Shown: positions 37,001-49,000 of the stretch, one piece after another | Layout: each line of letters starts with the position of its first letter | Numbering within the stretch: position 1 is the first letter of the stretch | NCBI GenBank assembly: GCA_036925085.1 | Contig: JAUPFP010000002.1 | Span: forward strand, 8,202,390 to 8,266,389 | Direction: 5' to 3' | Source of the DNA: Brachycybe producta | Taxonomy: Eukaryota > Arthropoda > Diplopoda > Playtdesmida > Andrognathidae | Length of the DNA: 64,000 nucleotides | The notes under the pieces: generated by a model | The model's input: the letters and a program-made list of their open reading frames with translations, nothing else | The model's database searches: none | What the model was told of the DNA's origin: nothing | Position numbers and translations under genes: made by a program

Positions 37001-40000
37001 AATTTTTATTACTGAAATTGCCTCTTAGTTTTGAGTTGTATATATTTTTATGCATTTAACATGCAATTTTCAGTCCAAGAACCTTTTTTTGTGCTTGTTG
37101 ATTACATTATTAACCATTTATGTTTCTCTTTTTTCCTGTCCCTTTTAACTGTTCAAATTGTGTCCCTCCCCCCCCCCCCCTTCCAATCCTCTTACAATAT
37201 TTTTTTTAACTATATTAACTAAACCTTCTCAACATATTGCCAACTGCTCTCAAGAATACGAATCACTAGTTAATGTGTGTTAAGCTTCATAATTCTTCTC
37301 AATTATCATTGTTATAGGTTTCCATTTAGATTTTTTATGCCTCCTCCTTTAAGTATTAGCCATTTTATGTGAGGATTGAATGGAATGTCTTCAATGTCGA
37401 ATAACAACAAGAAAATTTCTGTTTCCAGCTGTTCAGAAGAAGAAAAAAATTGTCAAGAAATGATGAGGGGTTTAAATTACCAAAAAAAAAATAACTATAA
37501 AAGAAAAAAGATTCATACTTAAGATTTTAAACTTTTCTTTGTTATTATACATGTTAATAATGGCCTACATGTTATTACAACTTTGTCATTCACGTTGGTG
37601 ACAATGTGATTTTTTTTAAATAAATGTTAAATTTGGTGGGTTTGAATTAGATTAACGTGAGTTTTTTTTTTTTAAAAAAAAATGTTAATTTAAGGTGGGC
37701 TTTTTAAAAAGTAAATTTGCTGACCACACACTACAGATAAATATTTTTTTTTTATTAACATTAGCCCCGAGACACACAGGCGACTTTTGGAACACTTTTC
37801 GACCTGAAAGTGAAGTTGGAAGTGTCTTGAGTTGTGATTGCAATTTCGTTGCAAATGTATTTTCTATGGAAAGACTTAAGGTGTTCGGTTTTGGTGACAA
37901 CTCGACTTCCATATTGCAGTTAAAAAAGTGTTCCAAAATTTCGCTTGTGTGACAAGGGGCTAAAAGTGGTCATTCATACAGAGTGTCCCATAAGTCATGT
38001 TTAAGTTTTTTAAGTATTTTTTTTCTATAATTCCGAACTAATGGAACACTATGTTTGTACTTGTTTAGATGCAAAACTTAAGAAGTCGTTTTTTAAAATA
38101 AAAGGTGTGCTTACACGGTCCGAATTTTATTGGAATGACATCGATGGACCGTGTATTGCCTGCCTAATAGTAGTAAGAAAACTGCATACAACCCAAGGGT
38201 TGTGGTTGGCTTTTCCCATTTGCTCAACCCAGTAAATGGCCTGCTTTTAGTCTTGACTGTAAATTTTCTGAAATAAGCTCATGGGCGTTATTTGCCTGTG
38301 GGTCTCATGGGCTTGCCGCACTTTTGCAAAAAGCAAAGCTTGTAGGCTTGAAGGGGCTGGGCTAGATAGACCGAGGTTCAATTTTTTTTTTACTTGTGGG
38401 TTTCGAATAGTAGGTGGATATATAAACTTTTTAAAGCAGATTTACTCTTAATTTTACTCTAAATATTGAATTAAAAAAAACTTAATATTTAATTTTCAAA
38501 CTTCCATAAATATTTAAATAAAATTAATTGAAATGAAAAAAATGAACATATTTGCCTACTTTTCTAGTTTTTTAAAATAAATTTCGAATTTCTTCTGAAG
38601 AAAATCACTTGTGATTAACAAGGAATATAAAAGGACATTAATTTGATCATTTCAAAGTAATTTTCTAACAATATCATTCAAAATTATGTTTTATTTAAAA
38701 TTTTATCATTGTTTTGTAATTAAAATTAATTAAAAATTTGTTAGAACAGGTTTAAACTGATATAAGTATACTGTATTAATTTTTCGATTTTTCTAATTTA
38801 AAAAAGTTGATTGAAAATCATAAAATTTGAACCTTGTTTTTTTTTGTTGCTTCTCAAAATTTAACATCTATTTTATTTAGTGAAATTAAAAACCATGAGT
38901 TTGTGAAAAACACTGAAAATATATATAAAGCCAAATTAGCATCATTAATTATACTTTTTAACATTACAAATCCGGGCTTTGTAGTTACGGTCGATTTCAT
39001 TTTTTCTTTACTATTTTTATTTTAATTGATGGTTTTTCCCCCCTTTGTGGTCATTCAAGGTGACCTGTTGGCTAAGAAATTATTAATATATATACTTTAC
39101 TATGTATATACTCAAGTATATGTAAATCATCTTTTACTATTAAGAGTATAGATTACAGAGGTACATCAAATGATGTAAACATCACTATTGGTGATTCATA
39201 TTTTAGTTTGTTGTGTGGCCTTGGTTAGGGTTAAAAATAAAAAAAAAGTTTAGGCAAAATAACGGCTTTATACCCTCTACAGGGGGTGAGGGTGTCATTC
39301 ATTGCCTTAAAAAAGTGGTTTTTGCGTAATTACAATCTTGGTAAAACATTTTTTATGAGTGGATTGACTTATGAAATCCAAATTCAAGAAGGAAACTTAG
39401 CAATTTTAACTTCAACTTTTGTGAACTCTGTTAAGTTTTCAACATAGAAAAAATCTATGTTCAATTAATTGCCTTTTTAAAACATGGTTTTTGCTATGTG
39501 GAAACTTTGTTCAAGTGGAAGACAGTTCAAAGTAGAAGTTCTTAAGTGTCAAGTATCCTTCTTGAATTTCGGCCTAATGATATTAGTTTTTTGTTGGTTA
39601 ACTTTTTTTTTGAATTTTAATAAAAAAAAAACTACCTTGAACTTGATGTGTGGGTTTTGGCATATAAACTAAATACTTTACTAAAATTAATTATATTTGG
39701 CAAGAATGAATAACGTGAAAGTTAAACCCCATATAATTCTATAGATTTAACTAGATAAAATCAACCCACGCATAATACCTATTGGGCTTTGTTGTTGTTG
39801 TTGTTGTATAACTAACTACTGAGTTGTTTATTTCACCTAAGGTTTACATAATGGAAATGGAAATTTTTTTAGAAACAACTTTTTAAAGTTCAGTTTAATT
39901 TTTTTTTTTTAAATCCCTCTGACTTTTGATTTATTCTGCCTTTTAGGAGAGCAAGATTGAGAGAGAAAAAAATTGAAACTGTTTTAGAAACTAGAAAACT

Positions 40001-43000
40001 TAGACTGAGAATCTTTTAGACAAAAATTAAAAATTATCATCTGTTTTAAATTTGGGACATTTTCAAAAAAATTTATTTAAAAAAAAATATCAACGCGAAA
40101 TTACCTTTATGTGATTAAAAATAATACCTATTTTAGTTTCTAAAGACACTTTCAGAATAATCAAAGAGTTCGAGGAGTATTTAATTTACACTTTAAAACC
40201 AGCCAGCATGAAATTAGTGATTAATTTGATTAAATGCGTTACCCTTCTAGTATCTAAAACACTTCGTTATAGTTGGTAAAAGCTGAGCAATCAGTGATCG
40301 AGAGACGTTTACATTTTAAACTGAATTAAACGGGATTTATTTGTTCTTCTAGTTTCCAAAGCATTTTCCAGTTTTTCTTAAAACTGGCTTATTCATAATC
40401 ACATAAGTCGATTTTCGTGTTGATATCTTTTAAATAACATTTTATGAGAGTTTAAACTGCCATAAACTGTTTAATTTAAAAGATAACATAAAAGTCGACT
40501 TATAAATGACTCAATTTTATGCATACGATATTTTTGTTAAAAAAAATTTGTCTATAAACAGTTAATTCTTTTTAAAAGTGATTCAGCTACTCTTCTAGTT
40601 TCTAACCTCATTCCTAAATGTTGCTTCTGAAACGTAACCTAACCAGGCTTAGAAAGAAAAAAAAAAATCAGCTGTTCTTAAAACATTATAAACAAGTTTT
40701 TCTTAATATAGTTAATTTTCTAAACGAGTATTTTAACTAAATATAGTATATGTTAAAATAAATTTGGAGCCCCTCTATTTGATGTGCCATTTATTATTCA
40801 TAGTTGGTTTTTTCTTACTTTCTTAGTAATTTTAAATACAATTTATTTTTCTATGGCCTCTTTGCTAACTGATTTTTAATCGCTTTTTAATTTTTTTTAA
40901 TACTCGTTTAATGTTTCCTATATTAATCTCAAGTGTAACAATTATCTTTATAAAGAGATTTAGAGATCTTTTAATGGAGCCTTGGCTTTTTATGGTTAGT
41001 ATAAATCAAAATTTCTTCAAGGACTACTTGCTACCATACATACTTACAAACACACACATATAAAATATATAGATAGGCCTTTGTTTATAATAAAAATGAA
41101 ATCTTGTTATTAAAATTTGATGGATGAAATTGATGTGAGAGAGGAGAGGCGAGGGGGAGGCGGCCATTGACCAAAAACACCATTTTAAACCATGTCAGAT
41201 TGGTATTACAGGGTTCATACCGACCTGGAAAGTCAGAGAAAATAGTAAGTTTTTGTCAAAAAGTCAGGGAATTAATAATTAATAATTTTAACATTTTGTT
41301 AACTAATTTAATTTATTATAATTTATTCTGTAAATTTCATTAATACCTTTTTTTAAAAGTATAATTTAGTTTTTCAGGTTGTTAATAGGTTTTGCTCATT
41401 TTTTTTTTTGCTAAAAAACAGGTAATGTTATAAAGTTGTATATTTTGCACAAAAAAATGTTTGGCCTTAGTAATTAGTAATTACTAATGAGGTTTAAAAA
41501 TAAGTACTAAATTAGTATGGGGAAATGAGACAAGAATGGTCAGGGAAATGGATTGTTTCCTTCATTTCACTATGAAACCCCTGAATTTTTTTAGCTGCCG
41601 AAAAGAAAAAAAAAAATAGATTCAGGCACAAATTCAAGATTGAAAATTTGACACTTGAACTTTTTTAGCCCTTTGATCAGGGTTTTCAACATAGGGAAAA
41701 CCCTGTTTGAGGGTATTCAGTAAATTAAATGGGGGAATCAATGGGGGGAAATCTTGTTTTTTAAAATTTTAAATACATTTTTTTTTTAAAAAAATTCAAT
41801 ATGTAATTTTTTTTTACAATTTTCTGATTGCCTTAGACATTATCATGTTTTTATATTGTTTTATTAAGATTTCTAGTTTAGACTGGAAACAACAGATTAT
41901 TTCAAGTGTGTTTACTCTTGAAGTAAACATAGATTTGCATTGTTTTTTGTGGTGGTCATTGTTTCTTGTCTAGAAGATGGTAAAGATTACTTCAAGTAAA
42001 ACAATAGGGGAAAAAGTTCTCATGTAAAAGAAGGTCAAGAATTTGTATATGACATACTGACACATACTGTAGTAACACTTTGATACATCGAGGGTTTCCT
42101 TGAAGTGTAACTTAGGTATTACTTCGAGGTAATTTAGGTTTTCAGATCACATTGGAAAAAACATGGGCAGATTTCATTAGAAACTAGAATTGTAGTTGAT
42201 TACTAAAATTACTTCTTTACGATATCTTTTAAAATAAAACTTAATGAAAGTTTGAAAATCACGCAAATTGTTGGTTTCTAAGTAGCTTTAAATTTGGTGT
42301 TTTTCAAAAATGATCGTTAAAACTTTATTGTTTTTGCTAAACTTTGAATTTATTTTCAAAATTTGTAAAATTAAGGTTATCATTATACATATATGAGTGT
42401 TGACTCAATTTGAGCAATTTATAAAGTTTCATTTTTCATAGGAAAAACTCAAAATTTCAATTTGAACCTAGTTGGCCTATGGCATAGGGACAATTTAGTC
42501 CAAAAGCTGCATACAAATTGCATTGTGGAAATACATATAAAAATTACATCATTCAAATATGCATGAGTATTTTTTTAATGACGTCAATTTTTAAAATGTT
42601 TAAAATTAACTTTTTTTTAGGCCAAGTTGAAAATTAATTTTAATTATAAATGTTTATTATGCAATCAAATTTAAACTAAAGTATACTTTACTTTTAACAA
42701 AACTGTTTACTGTTTCTATTTTCTGAAGTTTCTAGTTTTCTTCAAGTTGCTTCTTAAGGTTCGTGGGTAAAAGTGGAAACAATGCTTCAAACATTGGACG
42801 TCGACTTTTAATTATCCCATCTTTTAGCCTTTATTATTCTAGTTTTTTACTGTTCTTGGAGGTCCAATTGGGCATTTCCCTTTGTCAAAGCATTTTGTTC
42901 AGTTATGTTTTGTTACTTGCCGCCGGAAATTGTAGGTCTTTTAGTAATTTCTATGAACAAAACTCTCCGAAAGTGAAAGTTTTTATGTGGATAATCTTCA

Positions 43001-46000
43001 CAAAATATTGGTTTTTGTTTTCTTATTTGAGGTTTTCGGAACTTTATGATGGGTAGGGTAGCCATTGCCCCTTTTTCTTTGTTTGTGTGAATATTTTGCA
43101 GACAATTGTTGTTGTTGTTGATGTGAGTTGCAGGTGAATTACGATTAGTTTTTTAGGTGTTGTTTTGAAACTTTTTTTTGTTATTGTTTGAGATAGGGGG
43201 GGATCTTGTGTAAAAACACAGATTAAATGAAAGCAAAAGGAATTGTACAGTATGACCCCAGAACCAACGACCTAATATCTATTACCAGAGCATAAAGAGT
43301 GGTGCAGTTAAATCGTTTAAATTTAAATATATCAGAAATTATAAATGCTAAACATATAAAACCATATTTGATTATTAGAAATATATCGAAATTTAGTTCT
43401 ACAAAATTTAAAACATATTTGTAAAAAATGAAAGAAGTTATTGAATTTTTTTTAAAAAAATCCTGGCATTCAAATTGCAATTTTTTTCTATTACCAAAGC
43501 ATAAAAGAATGGCGCAGATAAATTGTTTAAAATTAAATATCTCCTAAATTATAAATGCTACACATTTAAAACTTTTGTTAATTATTAGAAACATATCAAA
43601 GTGTACTTCTACGGAAAATGAAACAAATTTGTAAATAATTGAAAAAGTTACTTTATTTGCATTGCAATTGCTATTTTTTTCAGAAAGAAATGTCTCTAAA
43701 ACTTAATTGAATAATCTTATAAATTAAAAGTGTGTTAAAATGTAGGGTGGTTGTTGAGTCCATTATATCAATATATTTGAAATTAAACTTTTCATTTTCG
43801 AATTGATCTGAAGAGCTTATTTTAAAATACCATGATATCAACATTTAAATATCCTTAATGTCCTTAAATTTCAATAATTGTTTAATAAAATATTTTACGG
43901 ATTTATTTCATTTTATTTTTGTATTAATTACATCTTTTTTTTAAAAATATGTTGTTAACAATGGAATGACTTGAAGTTTCGTAAGTGACATTCAATTTTA
44001 AACAAGAATAAGACTGGTGGGTTTTTGCTTCTGAGACATACTGTATAATATGGACGTGACAGTTCGTGAACCTAGAATGATGAATATGTCATTTTTACCC
44101 CTCTACTTTTTTATTGTTGCTATTTTTATTACACCTTTACACCACTTTTTTTTCTTCTTCGAGTTGTTATTAAGTGTGCGTGTCTTGCACACCACCTGCA
44201 GTTTGTACACCTTCGTTCTTCCTTTGAAGGGCCTCTCTCTCACCTGAAAAAAAACCCTTTTAGTATATATGATGGTGGTGATTACCTTTACGGTACTGGT
44301 GGACACAGTCATGTGTGTGGTATTCTGGTACAAAAACGCCGTCTTTTTTCAATTCACTTTTCATTTCAAAAAGTTTCTTTTTCTGTCAAAAGTTTTTTTT
44401 TTCCTGTTTCTTTGCCGCTTTGACTTGAATTACGACACTTTTTACGTTTTACCCATTCCATGACCCAATTTTCCCCCTTTTTTTTGGTGAGGGTTTTTGT
44501 TGTTGTGCCAGTTTCATGCTAAGGGTTTCAAAGATTTTTAGTAATTTTAGTAATTTGGCTAACTAGTAGCCACAGTTCACAGTTTGGACATAAACATTTG
44601 TTACCTAAGAAAGATTACAACAACAAAAATAGATGTTCGTTTGAAACTAGAAAAATAGGTGAATGTGCTAAAGGTATTTTCATCTCGTTATTTTTAAAAA
44701 TAAACTTTTTTTAGGACGAATTTTGGGATTATCCATGCTGATTGCAAGAAGATTCAATTTGATGATTTTCATACTAATTTAGAAAGTTTATTTTTAAAAC
44801 CATGAATTTTTCCCCTCCTAAAATAGTCCTCTAATATACATGTATTATTTAAGTTTTTAAACAAACTGTGAATTTATTTTCTGCTGCTTAAATTTTTTAA
44901 TTACTATTTTCATGTCGAATGTTACTGTCAATCTGCAGATTACCTAGGCAATCTGCAAAACAACCAACCTGCTAGTTCATCTGCAAAATTCAATAGATTT
45001 TAGGTGTTGAATTTTGCAGATTCACTAGCAGGCTGGTTGTTTTGCAGATTGCCTAGGCAATGTGCAGATTGACAGTAAGATTGATATTTTTCAAAATAAA
45101 TATTTTATATAGAGAAAGTTAATAAAATATTGTTAAAAAATCTCGCATAAAAAGCTTATTTTTAAAAAAATATCAACATGAAAATACTATTATTTTTTCG
45201 GCTACCCTTCTAGTGTCTAAAACACTTTCAATTTCTTCTTGTGACAAAAGTTAGTCGTGTAAATGTCGCATAAGTGATTCTATAATGAAACGCTATTAAT
45301 TATGCTAACTCAGATTAAACTTCAGAAAGTACAGTTAGATTTTTGTTAAAAACAACTTTATGAAAACAAACTTTAAAGTTTTATTAGAAACTAGAAAGTC
45401 TAGAATATTTAACTGAAGGTGTTGCAGGTAATTTCATGTTACTATCTTTAAAAAAATTACGATAAAAAGTTTATTTTTCAATGAAAATATTCATGAAAAT
45501 ATTTTTATTCTAGTTTTAACAAACTTTTTTTTTTTCATTTTTCTTTTAAATTGTTATTTTAAAAACGTTTATGTCCACTTTGTGAATTTTATTGTCTTGA
45601 ATGTTTTTTGTCTTTAGCAAATTAAGTAATCAGTTCTTGGAGCCATTCTCTCTGCACATTCCCGTTTCTCATCGATTTATCTAGCAGTGTGTGACATCTC
45701 GGTGACAGCCCTTTCAGGTGGAAATATATGGGTTGTCGTCACACAGCTGGACAAATCGGTGAATTACGTGATTCCAATATAATTTGACCACTGGTCCACT
45801 ATTGAATTAGACACTGAGTGATCACGGTGGTCAGGTTTACCTCGGCGGCTAGTCACTGGTGGTCACCAGTGGTCGGTGGTTACTTTGTCAACTGGTAAGC
45901 CTCCATTACTAAATCAAAGAGTGCATTGAGCTTGAAAAAAACTACTTAAGACACTTTTGTATAACTACTATAATAATACTAATAATAATAATAACAAAAG

Positions 46001-49000
46001 ATGGACTCTATGAACCATGAGTTACAATTGTTTTGTTTTTTTGTTTTTGGAATGTTTGAGAAACTTTTTTTTTTTTCTTCAGTACTTTGAAAGAAAAGGG
46101 GTGGGGAAAACTAGCCACACAATAACAGGTCTACTTTAGGTATTTAACTGGTTAAAACAAGGAGAGGAAAAAATGTGTCTTAAATGTATGGATTCGTTAG
46201 GAATTTTGCTGTTCTCGGAAAAGAAAAATATTATTTGGACCCTTTAATTATTTGTGTTTTCGTAGTTTTTGTTTAGAAAATGATGGTTTTTCTGTTTTTC
46301 TCGAGGATTTTTTTTTATTCCTCTGTAAAAGTTCAATACACTTTTCTGTGTTTTTCGTATCATCTTTTTGTTGTTTGTTTCACTTCAGATGTTTTGCGAA
46401 TGAACTTCTGGTTATTCTCTGTTTCAGATGCAAGTCTTAAAGAGAAATTGAAAGTGTCTTAGAAACTAGAACAGGGTAGTTTGAATCAATTAATAGTGCT
46501 TTCATGTTGATATATTTCAAATTAAAACTTTCTTTTTCAGACTGACATAAAAAGCGTATTTTAAAATATTTCAACATGAAAATACCTATCGAACTATCTA
46601 TCCTTTTAGTTTCCTAACGCATTTTCAAGTTTTTCTTAATTTTGCGCCGGAAAAATAGAATAAGCAAGAGTTCGAAGGGACGATTAAGCTTTAAAAAATA
46701 GCTTAATTAATGAAGATTTTATATTATTAAATATCAATTGTTGTTGTTGTTTTCAGCGGGACATTGTTGGACAATGATGAACAAAAAGGGTCGCTGTTTG
46801 GGCCCACTGGCCGTAAGAATTTCCAAAGAGGATTGTTGTTTAGGAGGAGATGCTTCCACGTCTTGGACACCGGAAGATTTGGATTCGGGAAAATTTTTCT
46901 ATTGGATGGCTTTAGGTGGTGGCGTTCCCAACTGTCAGCCATGCAAAGGTGAAATTTAGAATTCATTTGTTTAAGGTGGCTGAATAGATATTTATTTATT
47001 TATTTTTTGTCTCACCGGTTCTTAGCATTAGTCACTTCAGTGGCGCCATCCGAGGAGGCAAAAATAAAATAAAATTCTTTTCAGTCACCTTAATGTTGCT
47101 TCTAATGAAATTTTATGTTTGCACGAATAATGAATTTTTTGATGTGTTTGCGAACAGATTCCTGCAAAGGTGTTTATTGTTCCGAAGGAAAGAAATGCGT
47201 TTTACGAAAGGGACAACCAAAGTGCATCTGTGCTCCGGATTGTTCGAAACAGAAACGCAAAGGTCCCATATGCGGAACTGATGGCAGGACTTACCGACAT
47301 TACTGTCAGATGTTGAAACGTTCGTGTCGCAAGAAAAAACAAGTTCAAATTGCTTATTTTGGACCATGTCAGAGTAAGAATAAAAATTTATTTAAACAAA
47401 CTTTTTAATCAAATTATGCTTTTTTTCTCTCTCTATCTAATAGGCTGGTTAAGGGCTAGTTTACTAGACTATAAAAACTAGCCTCTAAACAGTCTTTTTG
47501 ATTGAGAAAAGCATAACCCGGATTGTTTTTAGTCAGAAACATGTAAAAGTACTCTGGAGACAATTTAAAAAAAATGGCTCCAAAGTGTTTTAGAAATTCG
47601 AAGAGTAATTAAATCACGTAATGATATGTTCATGTTGATATTTTTAAAAATAAACGTTTTATAATATTTATATATTCAATTTTAAAAAATCTATTTAGTT
47701 TTTTATTCATTTTGAAATGAAATTTCTTAAAAAGAGAGTTTGAAATTGCTGTAAAATGTTTAATTTTACAAGATATTGGTAAAAAAAAACTGTCTATTAT
47801 ATGTCTTATTTTTTATTTGGCAGAATCTTGTCGATTTCTAACGTGTCCAGGAAAGAAACAGTGTTTACTGGATCAGAATCGTAACCCACATTGCGTGCGT
47901 TGTACGAGACAGTGTCCGGAAAATCGGAAGAATTTTGTTTGCGGTATCAACGGTGTTACATACAACAGTTTGTGTCATCTTCGTCAAGCGGCTTGCGAGA
48001 AGGGAAGCGCAATTCCGCTTGCTTATTTTGGCAAGTGTAAAGGTAAGAGCAATCAGAAACAAACAAACAAACGGATCCATTTTGGATGTTGTTTGTCTTT
48101 TTCCTGGATCTCTCTCTTTTTTTTTTCTCGTTCTTTTGGAATTACAGTGTTCTTTTATAGATGAGGTGGGGATTGATTTGAAATCTTTTGAGTTTTTGCA
48201 TTGGTAAAGGAATGCAAATTTCCTGAAATGGTGAAGTTGTATGCAAACGATAGGTTTCGTTTCTTTTTATATCCAATTGTGGTTTTTTCTCGAGAAACTT
48301 TAGAAAAATTCCTGATTTTTTTTTTTAAAGAAAAATCATAAAATTGGATTCTTTTTAAAGCTATATTCGGGATAGTTGGGGATAGTTTTAAAATATAAAC
48401 TCCGCTCGAACTCTAGTTATTCTGTTTTGCAGGAGCAAAAGTTAACTGAATCACTTAGAGTATTTTACACGTTTGATATCTTTTAAAATAAGCTTTTTTA
48501 TGTCAGTTTGAAAATAACGTAAATTTAAAGAGTCATTTTTTAAAAATTTTTTCTATAAAATGTTTATTTTGAAAGATCTCAACATGAAAATACTATTATT
48601 TGATTCAGTTTCCAAAACGTTCAGTGTCTCGTCTTTCTTTAATTAAAACTCAAGACTCATGTTACAATTTGAATATTTGCATAATTTACAACGTCACTTA
48701 CGCAGTTAATTAGTTATTTCTTTTAATTATTATTACTTTTTAAGTAATAATAATTAAAAGAAATAACTAATTAACTGCATAAGTGAAGTTGTAAATTATA
48801 CAAATATTCAAATTGTAAGAAAATTAGCCAATTAGGATTAATTTTTAATAGAATTATAATTATTAGATTTTAATTTAAAAATAAAACAGGATAATTTGAC
48901 TTTTGGCCTAATAAGTAATAATACAATTAAATAATCGACTTCAAATTGTATAAAAAAACACCTTGATTTGCATATAAAAATAGGTTTAAAATAGCCAAAG

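Larger units (their letters stand above)
28002..46756 (+). other. Follistatin intron 1 (18.7 kb)
   Basis: It runs from GTATGG to TTGTTTTCAG. No exon was recognised inside, and its content is repeats, described separately. Notable blocks are the TG/TC-rich tract, composite MITEs, the 27-bp minisatellite and the 157-bp hairpin. The stretches 29000-30260, 31100-31900, 37960-40200 and 40620-43280 hold no identifiable feature beyond diverged repeat pieces and poly-A/T runs. Confidence 0.8.

Noticed and set aside
47817-48164. Follistatin module 2 as a free-standing 115-codon ORF
   Set aside because: The frame enters before the acceptor at 47823 and runs into the intron after 48042. It is an exon, not a separate gene.
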